A stretch of DNA of 64,000 nt from contig LT629697.1 of NCBI GenBank assembly GCA_900100325.1, positions 806,001 to 870,000 of the forward strand. The letters are read 5' to 3'. Origin of the DNA: Frankineae bacterium MT45 (lineage in GTDB: Bacteria; Actinomycetota; Actinomycetes; Mycobacteriales; Jatrophihabitantaceae). The notes below the pieces were generated by a model. The model was not told the DNA's origin and ran no database searches. It saw only the letters and a program-made list of their open reading frames with translations. Position 1 is the stretch's first letter. Each line of letters starts with the position of its first letter. Shown here in pieces: positions 27,808 through 38,800 of the stretch. The position numbers and the translations under genes are program-made.

Positions 27808-29160
27808 ATGATCCATGGGCGGCCAGCAACGTCAGTAAGGTCAATCACCCTCATGCAACCCTCCTCCCAGAGCCCCGCAGGTCGGCTCAGCGCGGATATC
27901 GTCCTCGTTGGCTGCGCAAGGCAGAAGCAGCAGCGACCTTCTCGCGCGAGCGATCTGTATACGTCCGATGCGTACCGGAAGCGGAGGTTGATCGCTACAG
28001 CCGTGGCACCGCGATGGTTCATCCTGTCTGCCGAACACGGCCTGGTCGAGCCCAATGAGTGGCTAGCACCCTATGACCTCTACCTCGGCGACACCTCCAT
28101 GGAATATCGCTCTGCATGGGGGAATTGGTGCGTCGCACGGCTGCATGCAAAAGTCGGCGACCTTCATGGGATTAGCGTTCTCGTCCTCGCGCCGGCTGCG
28201 TACGCCAATGCGATTCGGAGCCCATTGCGGGAGGCAGGCGCGACCAGTAGCGAGCCGCTCGCGGGTCTGCGCCAGGGAGAGCAAGCCTCATGGTTGAGTC
28301 GCGAAGTCGCCGCGCTGGCCGGTCGCGGCGCGCCGCTCCAGCCAAGCGAGCCCGCATTGCCACCGAGCGGCGATATCGCGGGACGGGGGCCGTCAGAGCT
28401 CAGTCGGGACCAGAGCATCTGCGAAGCGCTGCTCAAGTACCGAGAGCGAAATCAACACCTTCACGACACTAGGCTCGGATACTCCGACAGCGCTGAGGCG
28501 GATTCCCTATTGGTCGACGACCCGTTTGCCTATCTGCTTGGAGTTTTGCTCGATGAGGGAATTCCCGCAGAACGGGCGTGGACTGGTCCCTACCTGCTCA
28601 AGCAGCGCCTGGGGCATCTTGATCCGTATCGACTTCGACATGAGGCCTCAGCCGTGCGAGCAGCTGTCGACCAGACACCGAAGATCCACCGATACATCGA
28701 CGTCATGTCGAATGCGATCGTGCTGGCCGCCGATCGGGTCTGCGTAACTTTCGACGGCGATGCGTCTCGCATTTGGGCGCCAGGATCGACAGCTGAGCAA
28801 GTCGACGCCCGATTCCAGCAGTTCCACAAGATCGGGCCCAAGAAAGCTGCGATGGCGGTTGAGCTTCTCATCAGCCACTTCGGGATCAAACTTGCCGATC
28901 ACGCCGGGACGAATGTTGCGTACGACGTGCACGTCCGACGGGTCTTTCTCCGTGCCGGGTTGGTCAATCACGACTCGTTCGCCGAGATCACCGAGGCTGC
29001 TCGTCGCCTGAACCCGGACCGTCCGGGGCTACTTGACCTGCCCACTTGGTTGGTTGGACGTCGTTGGTGCAAGGCGCAGCTACCCGACTGCGGAAATTGC
29101 CCGATCTCCACGGAGTGCCGCAAGCTCACTGATCGAAACGTCGGCCAGGCTCCGCAGTGA
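27808..29160 (+). CDS. DUF6884-like domain fused to an endonuclease III-type DNA glycosylase
   Basis: Residues ~28-170 look like DUF6884: IVLVGCARQK, DLYTSDAYRKRR, FILSAEHGLV then LAPYDLYLGD. Residues ~200-440 are an HhH-GPD DNA glycosylase. The helix-hairpin-helix reads HKIGPKKAAMAVELL (340-354). Lys345 aligns with the catalytic Lys of endonuclease III, and Asp373 in AYDVHVRRV aligns with its catalytic Asp. Cys421-x6-Cys428-x2-Cys431-x5-Cys437 is exactly the [4Fe-4S] spacing of Nth. Both the glycosylase/lyase residues and the cluster are therefore kept. ATG 27808 is used; ATG 27853 is an alternative, neither with a strong ribosome binding site. It lies beside DISARM and the nuclease-helicase pair. 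I infer base excision on foreign or modified DNA; ordinary repair is the alternative. Confidence 0.8.
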   Translation: MIHGRPATSVRSITLMQPSSQSPAGRLSADIVLVGCARQKQQRPSRASDLYTSDAYRKRRLIATAVAPRWFILSAEHGLVEPNEWLAPYDLYLGDTSMEYRSAWGNWCVARLHAKVGDLHGISVLVLAPAAYANAIRSPLREAGATSSEPLAGLRQGEQASWLSREVAALAGRGAPLQPSEPALPPSGDIAGRGPSELSRDQSICEALLKYRERNQHLHDTRLGYSDSAEADSLLVDDPFAYLLGVLLDEGIPAERAWTGPYLLKQRLGHLDPYRLRHEASAVRAAVDQTPKIHRYIDVMSNAIVLAADRVCVTFDGDASRIWAPGSTAEQVDARFQQFHKIGPKKAAMAVELLISHFGIKLADHAGTNVAYDVHVRRVFLRAGLVNHDSFAEITEAARRLNPDRPGLLDLPTWLVGRRWCKAQLPDCGNCPISTECRKLTDRNVGQAPQ

Positions 29161-29855
29161 CACCGTCGACGACGCGTCGAGCGATTCTCGGATGCTGCTC
29201 GAATGTGCGTTCGCGTCTGTGAAGCCGAACTGTCGCACCGCCTGGTTGCGGCCGCTCGACGGCTCGGAGAAATGCATCTGATTCCGATCGATCTGATGAA
29301 GCTGAACGGCTAGGCTCTCGCCGTATCGGTGGTGGGCCACTAGGTGATCAAGTGAGCGGCCTTCGAGCGTTGGCAACTCCGGTGCGGCACTTTTCTGACT
29401 CATCACCCTGTGGGCAATCCTGTCGTGCTGCAGTGACCGAGGACGGCCAGAGTCGGGCGAACACACATGCACACCCGAGTCTCGTGGTGCCGAGGCGTCC
29501 GACCTGAATTGGACCTATTGGCGATAACCTGACGCGCTGCCTTTCGTCCAAATATTCACATTGTTGGCGTTCGCGTTCTCTCTCCACATCGGATATAGGC
29601 CAGGCGAAGATTCCGGCACCAGTGAAACCTGCGCGAAGTCGATGACCGTGCAGCATGATCGCCTGTCGTCAAGTCGGTGTTAAGCAAGACATCATCGATG
29701 GGTGACTGAATCGGCTTGGATGGCTAATCCGGTTGTCTCACATTCGATACGCGACCTAAACAATTGGCGAACTCGATTAGCCATAGGGAAAAGTAGATAG
29801 TTGCAGCCTGTTCGAGTACGTTCTATTCACGGCTTAACCGGTTTGGGGGAACTCG
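29161..29855. other. Intergenic region of ~700 bases before the giant TIG protein
   Basis: No convincing gene is present. A 130-codon minus-strand frame (29080-29472) overlaps the glycosylase 3' end and has no ribosome binding site. The 3' half is less GC-rich than its surroundings and presumably carries the promoter of the downstream gene. GGGGGA at about 29844-29849 is that gene's ribosome binding site. Confidence 0.4.
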
Positions 29856-32800
29856 GTGACTGTTTCAATGGCTCGTCGATCTTCAATTGCTTCGATTTGC
29901 GCCCTTTTGCTCGTCGTAGCTGGCTTCGCCGCTCCGGTGAATGCGCGTGCTGCTACAGTGCCGGTCGTCTCGGCCGTTGCACCGGCAACGGGCACCTCGC
30001 TGGGTGGCACCGTGGTGGCGGTGACCGGGACGGGGTTTACGGGTGCGACCTCCGTGACCTTTGGAGGCGTCGCCGGCACATCGCTTTCAGTTGCATCGGC
30101 GACGTCGCTGACGGTTGTCTCGCCAGCGCATGCCGTGGGGGCAGTTGATATCCAAGTCAGCACTCCAGCTGGCATTTCCTCCGTGGTCGCTGCGGACAAG
30201 TTCACGTATGGGCTTGCCCCAACAGTCACCGTCACGTCTCCATCGGTTGGCCCGGTGGCCGGCGGCACGACCGTGACACTGACAGGCACCGGATTCGTCG
30301 GAATCACCAACGTCACGTTTGGCACAACGGCGGGGACGGCCGTAACGGTTGCGTCGGCGACCAAGCTGACCGTCGTTGCGCCTGCGCATGCGGCCGGCCT
30401 GGTCGACGTACGCGTGACAGGTTCGTACGGTACGTCTGCAGTCGCAGCGGTCGATCATTACACCTACGGGCCTGCCGTCTCAGCCGTATCTCCGCGCAGC
30501 GGTGCAACCACTGGTGGGGGGACGGTGACCCTGACGGGGGCCGGGTTCGTGGGTGTGACTTCAGTGAACTTCGGAACGACTGCTGGGATCAGCCTTACGG
30601 TCGTCTCAGCCACCCAACTGACGGTTGTAGCGCCCGCACATTCGGCCGGGGTGGTGGACATTCGAGTAGTCGGGGCGTATGGAACGTCCGCGATCGCCAC
30701 TGCTGATCGCTACACCTACGGCCCGGCGGTGACGCTCGTTTCTCCGTCAACAGGACCGGTTACTGGTGGCACCAGGGTGACTCTGACCGGCACCGGATTC
30801 ACGGGCGTTACTGCGGTCAACTTCGGGACGACGGCGGGCACGGGGATCAACGTGGCTTCTGCGACGTCGTTGACTGTCACCGCGCCCGCGCATGTGGCGG
30901 GGCTCGTAGATGTACGCGTCGTCGGAACGCTAGGAACGTCGGCAATTGTCAGCACGGACCACTTCACCTACGTACCTGCGCCGGTCGTCACGGCGATGTC
31001 GCCGTCGGTGGGTTCGACCCTCGGTGGAACCACGGTCACGGTGACGGGTACTGGTTTTACTGGTGCGTCTGGGGTGAGTTTCGGTGGTGTGGCTGGTTCG
31101 TCGGTGGTGGTGGTGTCGGCGACGTCGTTGACGGTGGTTTCTCCGGTGCATGGGGTGGGGGTGGTGGATGTTCAGGTGACTGGGCCGTATGGGGTGTCTT
31201 CGGTTAGTGCGGCTGATCAGTTCACTTTTGTTGCGCCGCCTGTGGTTTCTGGGGTTTCGCCTGCTTCTGGCAGTACGACGGGGGGTAAGACCGTCACCAT
31301 CACGGGGAGCGGGTTTGCGGGTGCGACTGGCGTTGACTTCGGTGGTGTGGCGGGGACGTCGGTGACGGTGGTGTCGGCGACGTCGTTGACGGTGCTCGCT
31401 CCGGCTCATGCGGCGGGTCTGGTGGATGTGGTGGTTTCCGGTCCGTTTGGTTCGTCGGGTGTGGTGGCGGGGGATCGGTTTACGTTTGTGGCGCCGCCGG
31501 TGGTGACGGGAGTGGCGCCGTTGACGGGTGTGATCGCTGGTGGGACGAAGGTGACGATCACTGGCACTGGTTTCACTGGTGCCACTGGGGTGAGTTTCGG
31601 TGGTGTGGCTGGGACGTCGGTGACGGTGGTGTCGGCGACGTCGTTGACGGTGCTGGCTCCGGCTCATGCGGCGGGTGTGGTGGATGTTCAGGTGACTGGC
31701 CCGTATGGGACGTCGGGTGTTGTCGCGGCGGATCGGTACACCTTTGTGAAGGTGGCGGTGGTGTCGGGTTTGTCGCCGGCCAGTGGTCCGGTGAGTGGTG
31801 GGACGACGGTGACGGTGACGGGCACTGGTTTCCTCGGGGCGAGCAAGGTGGTGTTCGGTTCGGTTGCGGCGTCGAGTTTCGTGGTGGTGTCGGATACGCA
31901 GATCAGTGCGGTGTCGCCGGCGGAGGCGGCGAGTGCGCACACGGTGTATGTGGTCAACGCGGCTGGTTCATCGGGTGGTGGTGCGGCAACGGTGTTCACG
32001 TTCGCGGCGGCGCCGGTGGTCAGCGCGGTCGCTCCGGCGACGGGTAGTTCCTTAGGCGGTTCGCTGGTGACGGTGACCGGAACGGGGTTCACCGGTGCGT
32101 CGAACGTGAGTTTCGGTGGTGTGGCTGGGACGTCGGTGACGGTGGTGTCGGCGACGTCGTTGACGGTGCTCGCCCCGGCGCACGCGGCGGGGGTGGTCGA
32201 TGTTCAGGTGACGACACCGGGTGGGGTGTCGGCTGTGGTGGTTGGTGATCTGTTCACCTACGGTGTCGCTTCGGCGGTCACGGGGGTCAGCCCGGCTGCG
32301 GGGTCGATCATCGGTGGGACTCTGGTGACCGTCACGGGGACGGGGTTCACTGGTGCCACTGGGGTGAGTTTCGGTGGTGTGGCGGGGGCGTCGGTGACGG
32401 TGGTGTCGGCGACGAAGCTGACCGTGGTGGCTCCGGCGGGCGCGGCGGGGGTGGTCGATGTTCAGGTGACTGGCCCGTATGGGACGTCTGTGGCTGTCGC
32501 GGCGGACAAGTTCACCTATGTTGCACCCCCGGCCGTGACTGGTGTCGCGCCGGCGACGGGCGTGATCGCTGGTGGGACGAAGGTGACGATCACCGGGACC
32601 GGGTTCACCGGTGCCACTGGGGTGAGTTTCGGTGGTGTCGCTGGGTCGTCGGTGACCGTCGTATCGGCCACCTCGATCACCGTCACCGCCCCCGCCCACA
32701 CCGCCGGAGTGGTCGATCTGCAAGTCACCGGCCCCTACGGAACCTCCACCACAACAACCACAGACAAATACACCTACGTGAAGGTGGCGGTGGTGACCTC

Positions 32801-35800
32801 GTTGTCACCATCCAGCGGACCGATCACGGGTGGAACCACGGTCACGATCACCGGCACCGGCTTCCTCGGCACGAGCAAGATCCTCTTTGGTTCGGTCACG
32901 GCGAGCTTCGTCGTGCTGTCCGATACGCAGATCAATGCGGTAACGCCCGCCGAAGCGGCCAGCTCTCACACCGTCTATGTGGTCAACGCTGCCGGTACAT
33001 CCGCTGCATCCCCAGGAGCGGTCTTCACGTTTGCTGCGGCGCCGGTCGTCACGGCGATGTCGCCGTCGGTGGGTTCGACCCTCGGTGGAACCACGGTCAC
33101 GGTGACGGGTACTGGTTTTACTGGTGCGTCTGGGGTGAGTTTCGGTGGTGTGGCTGGTTCGTCGGTGGTGGTGGTGTCGGCGACGTCGTTGACGGTGGTT
33201 TCTCCGGTGCATGGGGTGGGGGTGGTGGATGTTCAGGTGACTGGGCCGTATGGGGTGTCTTCGGTTAGTGCGGCTGATCAGTTCACTTTTGTTGCGCCGC
33301 CTGTGGTTTCTGGGGTTTCGCCTGCTTCTGGCAGTACGACGGGGGGTAAGACCGTCACCATCACGGGGAGCGGGTTTGCGGGTGCGACTGGCGTTGACTT
33401 CGGTGGTGTGGCGGGGACGTCGGTGACGGTGGTGTCGGCGACGTCGTTGACGGTGCTCGCTCCGGCTCATGCGGCGGGTCTGGTGGATGTGGTGGTTTCC
33501 GGTCCGTTTGGTTCGTCGGGTGTGGTGGCGGGGGATCGGTTTACGTTTGTGGCGCCGCCGGTGGTGACGGGAGTGGCGCCGTTGACGGGTGTGATCGCTG
33601 GTGGGACGAAGGTGACGATCACTGGCACTGGTTTCACTGGTGCCACTGGGGTGAGTTTCGGTGGTGTGGCTGGGACGTCGGTGACGGTGGTGTCGGCGAC
33701 GTCGTTGACGGTGCTGGCTCCGGCTCATGCGGCGGGTGTGGTGGATGTTCAGGTGACTGGCCCGTATGGGACGTCGGGTGTTGTCGCGGCGGATCGGTAC
33801 ACCTTTGTGAAGGTGGCGGTGGTGTCGGGTTTGTCGCCGGCCAGTGGTCCGGTGAGTGGTGGGACGACGGTGACGGTGACGGGCACTGGTTTCCTCGGGG
33901 CGAGCAAGGTGGTGTTCGGTTCGGTTGCGGCGTCGAGTTTCGTGGTGGTGTCGGATACGCAGATCAGTGCGGTGTCGCCGGCGGAGGCGGCGAGTGCGCA
34001 CACGGTGTATGTGGTCAACGCGGCTGGTTCATCGGGTGGTGGTGCGGCAACGGTGTTCACGTTCGCGGCGGCGCCGGTGGTCAGCGCGGTCGCTCCGGCG
34101 ACGGGTAGTTCCTTAGGCGGTTCGCTGGTGACGGTGACCGGAACGGGGTTCACCGGTGCGTCGAACGTGAGTTTCGGTGGTGTGGCTGGGACGTCGGTGA
34201 CGGTGGTGTCGGCGACGTCGTTGACGGTGCTCGCCCCGGCGCACGCGGCGGGGGTGGTCGATGTTCAGGTGACGACACCGGGTGGGGTGTCGGCTGTGGT
34301 GGTTGGTGATCTGTTCACCTACGGTGTCGCTTCGGCGGTCACGGGGGTCAGCCCGGCTGCGGGGTCGATCATCGGTGGGACTCTGGTGACCGTCACGGGG
34401 ACGGGGTTCACTGGTGCCACTGGGGTGAGTTTCGGTGGTGTGGCGGGGGCGTCGGTGACGGTGGTGTCGGCGACGAAGCTGACCGTGGTGGCTCCGGCGG
34501 GCGCGGCGGGGGTGGTCGATGTTCAGGTGACTGGCCCGTATGGGACGTCTGTGGCTGTCGCGGCGGACAAGTTCACCTATGTTGCACCCCCGGCCGTGAC
34601 TGGTGTCGCGCCGGCGACGGGCGTGATCGCTGGTGGGACGAAGGTGACGATCACCGGGACCGGGTTCACCGGTGCCACTGGGGTGAGTTTCGGTGGTGTC
34701 GCTGGGTCGTCGGTGACCGTCGTATCGGCCACCTCGATCACCGTCACCGCCCCCGCCCACACCGCCGGAGTGGTCGATCTGCAAGTCACCGGCCCCTACG
34801 GAACCTCCACCACAACAACCACAGACAAATACACCTACGTGTCGGGCCCGGCGATTACGGCAATTTCTCCTTCAAGCGGAAGTACGACCGGTGGCTCGAC
34901 GATCACGATTGCTGGAACAGGGCTCACCGGCGCAACGTCGGTGAATTTCGGTGCGACCGCAGGGTCCTCGCTGACCGTCGTGTCGGCCACGTCGCTAACC
35001 GTCGTAGCGCCGGCGCATGTGGCGGGTGTTGTCGACGTTCAGATCGTGGGTCCCTATGGGACTTCACCGGTCGTGGTGGCCGACCAATACACTTACGCCG
35101 TATTGCCAGTCATATCGACGATCTCGCCAACCTCCGGCACTACGGCTGGCGGCACTACGGTGACGATCACCGGAACCGGCTTCTCCAGCGCAACGAAGGT
35201 GGCATTCGGAACGACGTCTGCCACGAGCTACGCCGTCATCTCAGACACGCAGATCACAGCGACCGCGCCGGCGCAGCCTGCGGGGACCCAAGACATCCTC
35301 GTTACTGGTCCTGGCGGTACGAGTGCGCCCGGTCTGCCCGACGTATTCACGTATGTGTCGCCGCCAACGGTGACGACGGTGTCCCCAGCGACGGGAACGG
35401 CGGTAGGTGGCACAACGGTCACGGTCACCGGGACCGGATTCACCGGTGCGACCGTCGTGAGTTTCGGCGGCGTCGCAGCCACGTCGATCAGCATCGCGTC
35501 GTCGACCTCTTTGACAGCGGTTACGCCGGTTCACGCGACGGGTGCCGTGGATGTTCAAGTCACGGGGCCGTACGGTTCGTCAGCTGCCGTGACCGGCGAC
35601 AAGTACACCTTCGTCGACGTGACAGCGCCGGCCCCGGTGACTGGTATGACCGCGACACCCGGAAGTACCAGCGTTGTGCTCACATGGACCAACCCCACCG
35701 ACGCTGACTTCACCGGGGTAATGATTCGGCGGGCTGCCGGGTCGACGCCACCGGCTACTGCGACGGCCGGCACGTTAGTTAAGAACACGAGTGCACCGTT

Positions 35801-38800
35801 GACCAGTTACACCGACACGGGACTTGCAGGAAGTACTACCTATTCCTACGCATTGTTTGCTCATGATGGCATCCCGAACTACGCAGCCGCAGCGACCGTG
35901 AAGGTCACCACAACCTGCGTACCCGGGCCAAAGCACGTGAGCGGAACGTTGACAGCCAATACAACGTGGGCATCTTCGAGCTGCGTGACGGCCTACGTTC
36001 TGGACAACACGGTAGTTGTCCCGCTCGGAAGGACGCTGGTGCTTCAGGCGGGGGCGATAGTTAAGGCGACCAACGGTTCGTATTTGTCGGTGCAGGGTTC
36101 GTTGGTGGTGTCGGGGACGGTGGCGGCGCCGGTGGTGTTGACGTCGTGGCGGGATGATTCGGTTGGTGGGGACACCAATGGTGATGGTTCTGCGACGGGT
36201 CCGGCGGCTGGTGACTGGGGTGGGATCACTGTGTCGCCGGCGGGTAATGGGAACCCGGATCCGACGATCAGTGTGACGGGGTTGAAGTTGGCCTACGGGA
36301 CGACGGGTTTGTCGGTGTCGCAGTCGACGGTGTCGGTGACGAACAGTGTGTTCACGAAATTGACGGGCGACGGTGTTGATGTGAGCGACGCGGATGATGT
36401 CCCGACGATCACGGGTAACACGGTGACGGCGGTGGCGGGCAACGCGGTCTCTGTTTATGGTTCGTCGTTGGATATGGGGAAGTTGTCGGGTAATTCGGGC
36501 AGCGGGAACGTGCTGAATGGTGTGGTGTTGAGCAATGACACGGTGACGGTGTCGTCGGCGTTGCCGTGGGGTGGGACGTTGGTGCCGGTGTTGCAGAACG
36601 GGTGTGCTTCGGCGTTGACGGTGCCGGTGGGGGTGACGTTGACGTTGGGTGCTGGCACGGTCATCAAGGCTGAGAACAATTGTGGTTCGTATTTGTCGGT
36701 GCAGGGTTCGTTGGTGGTGTCGGGGACGGTGGCGGCGCCGGTGGTGTTGACGTCGTGGCGGGATGATTCGGTTGGTGGGGACACCAATGGTGATGGTTCT
36801 GCGACGGGTCCGGCGGCTGGTGACTGGGGTGGGATCACTGTGTCGCCGGCGGGTAATGGGAACCCGGATCCGACGATCAGTGTGACGGGGTTGAAGTTGG
36901 CCTACGGGACGACGGGTTTGTCGGTGTCGCAGTCGACGGTGTCGGTGACGAACAGTGTGTTCACGAAATTGACGGGCGACGGTGTTGATGTGAGCGACGC
37001 GGATGATGTCCCGACGATCACGGGTAACACGGTGACGGCGGTGGCGGGCAACGCGGTCTCTGTTTATGGTTCGTCGTTGGATATGGGGAAGTTGTCGGGT
37101 AATTCGGGCAGCGGGAACGTGCTGAATGGTGTGGTGTTGAGCAATGACACGGTGACGGTGTCGTCGGCGTTGCCGTGGGGTGGGACGTTGGTGCCGGTGT
37201 TGCAGAACGGGTGTGCTTCGGCGTTGACGGTGCCGGTGGGGGTGACGTTGACGTTGGGTGCTGGCACGGTCATCAAGGCTGAGAACAATTGTGGTTCGTA
37301 TTTGTCGGTGCAGGGTTCGTTGGTGGTGTCGGGGACGGTGGCGGCGCCGGTGGTGTTGACGTCGTGGCGGGATGATTCGGTTGGTGGGGACACCAATGGT
37401 GATGGTTCTGCGACGGGTCCGGCGGCTGGTGACTGGGGTGGGATCACTGTGTCGCCGGCGGGTAATGGGAACCCGGATCCGACGATCAGTGTGACGGGGT
37501 TGAAGTTGGCCTACGGGACGACGGGTTTGTCGGTGTCGCAGTCGACGGTGTCGGTGACGAACAGTGTGTTCACGAAATTGACGGGCGACGGTGTTGATGT
37601 GAGCGACGCGGATGATGTCCCGACGATCACGGGTAACACGGTGACGGCGGTGGCGGGCAACGCGGTCTCTGTTTATGGTTCGTCGTTGGATATGGGGAAG
37701 TTGTCGGGTAATTCGGGCAGCGGGAACGTGCTGAATGGTGTGGTGTTGAGCAATGACACGGTGACGGTGTCGTCGGCGTTGCCGTGGGGTGGGACGTTGG
37801 TGCCGGTGTTGCAGAACGGGTGTGCTTCGGCGTTGACGGTGCCGGTGGGGGTGACGTTGACGTTGGGTGCTGGCACGGTCATCAAGGCTGAGAACAATTG
37901 TGGTTCGTATTTGTCGGTGCAGGGTTCGTTGGTGGTGTCGGGGACGGTGGCGGCGCCGGTGGTGTTGACGTCGTGGCGGGATGATTCGGTTGGTGGGGAC
38001 ACCAATGGTGATGGTTCTGCGACGGGTCCGGCGGCTGGTGACTGGGGTGGGATCACTGTGTCGCCGGCGGGTAATGGGAACCCGGATCCGACGATCAGTG
38101 TGACGGGGTTGAAGTTGGCCTACGGGACGACGGGTTTGTCGGTGTCGCAGTCGACGGTGTCGGTGACGAACAGTGTGTTCACGAAATTGACGGGCGACGG
38201 TGTTGATGTGAGCGACGCGGATGATGTCCCGACGATCACGGGTAACACGGTGACGGCGGTGGCGGGCAACGCGGTCTCTGTTTATGGTTCGTCGTTGGAT
38301 ATGGGGAAGTTGTCGGGTAATTCGGGCAGCGGGAACGTGCTGAATGGTGTGGTGTTGAGCAATGACACGGTGACGGTGTCGTCGGCGTTGCCGTGGGGTG
38401 GGACGTTGGTGCCGGTGTTGCAGAACGGGTGTGCTTCGGCGTTGACGGTGCCGGTGGGGGTGACGTTGACGTTGGGTGCTGGCACGGTCATCAAGGCTGA
38501 GAACAATTGTGGTTCGTATTTGTCGGTGCAGGGTTCGTTGGTGGTGTCGGGGACGGTGGCGGCGCCGGTGGTGTTGACGTCGTGGCGGGATGATTCGGTT
38601 GGTGGGGACACCAATGGTGATGGTTCTGCGACGGGTCCGGCGGCTGGTGACTGGGGTGGGATCACTGTGTCGCCGGCGGGTAATGGGAACCCGGATCCGA
38701 CGATCAGTGTGACGGGGTTGAAGTTGGCCTACGGGACGACGGGTTTGTCGGTGTCGCAGTCGACGGTGTCGGTGACGAACAGTGTGTTCACGAAATTGAC

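Noticed and set aside
29080-29472. 130-codon minus-strand frame overlapping the glycosylase 3' end
   Set aside because: Overlaps the iron-sulfur cluster coding region antisense, and has no start context or family signal.
30930-34784. Several His/Arg-rich minus-strand frames under the TIG repeats
   Set aside because: They repeat exactly because the DNA repeats; they are reverse complements of TIG codons, not genes.
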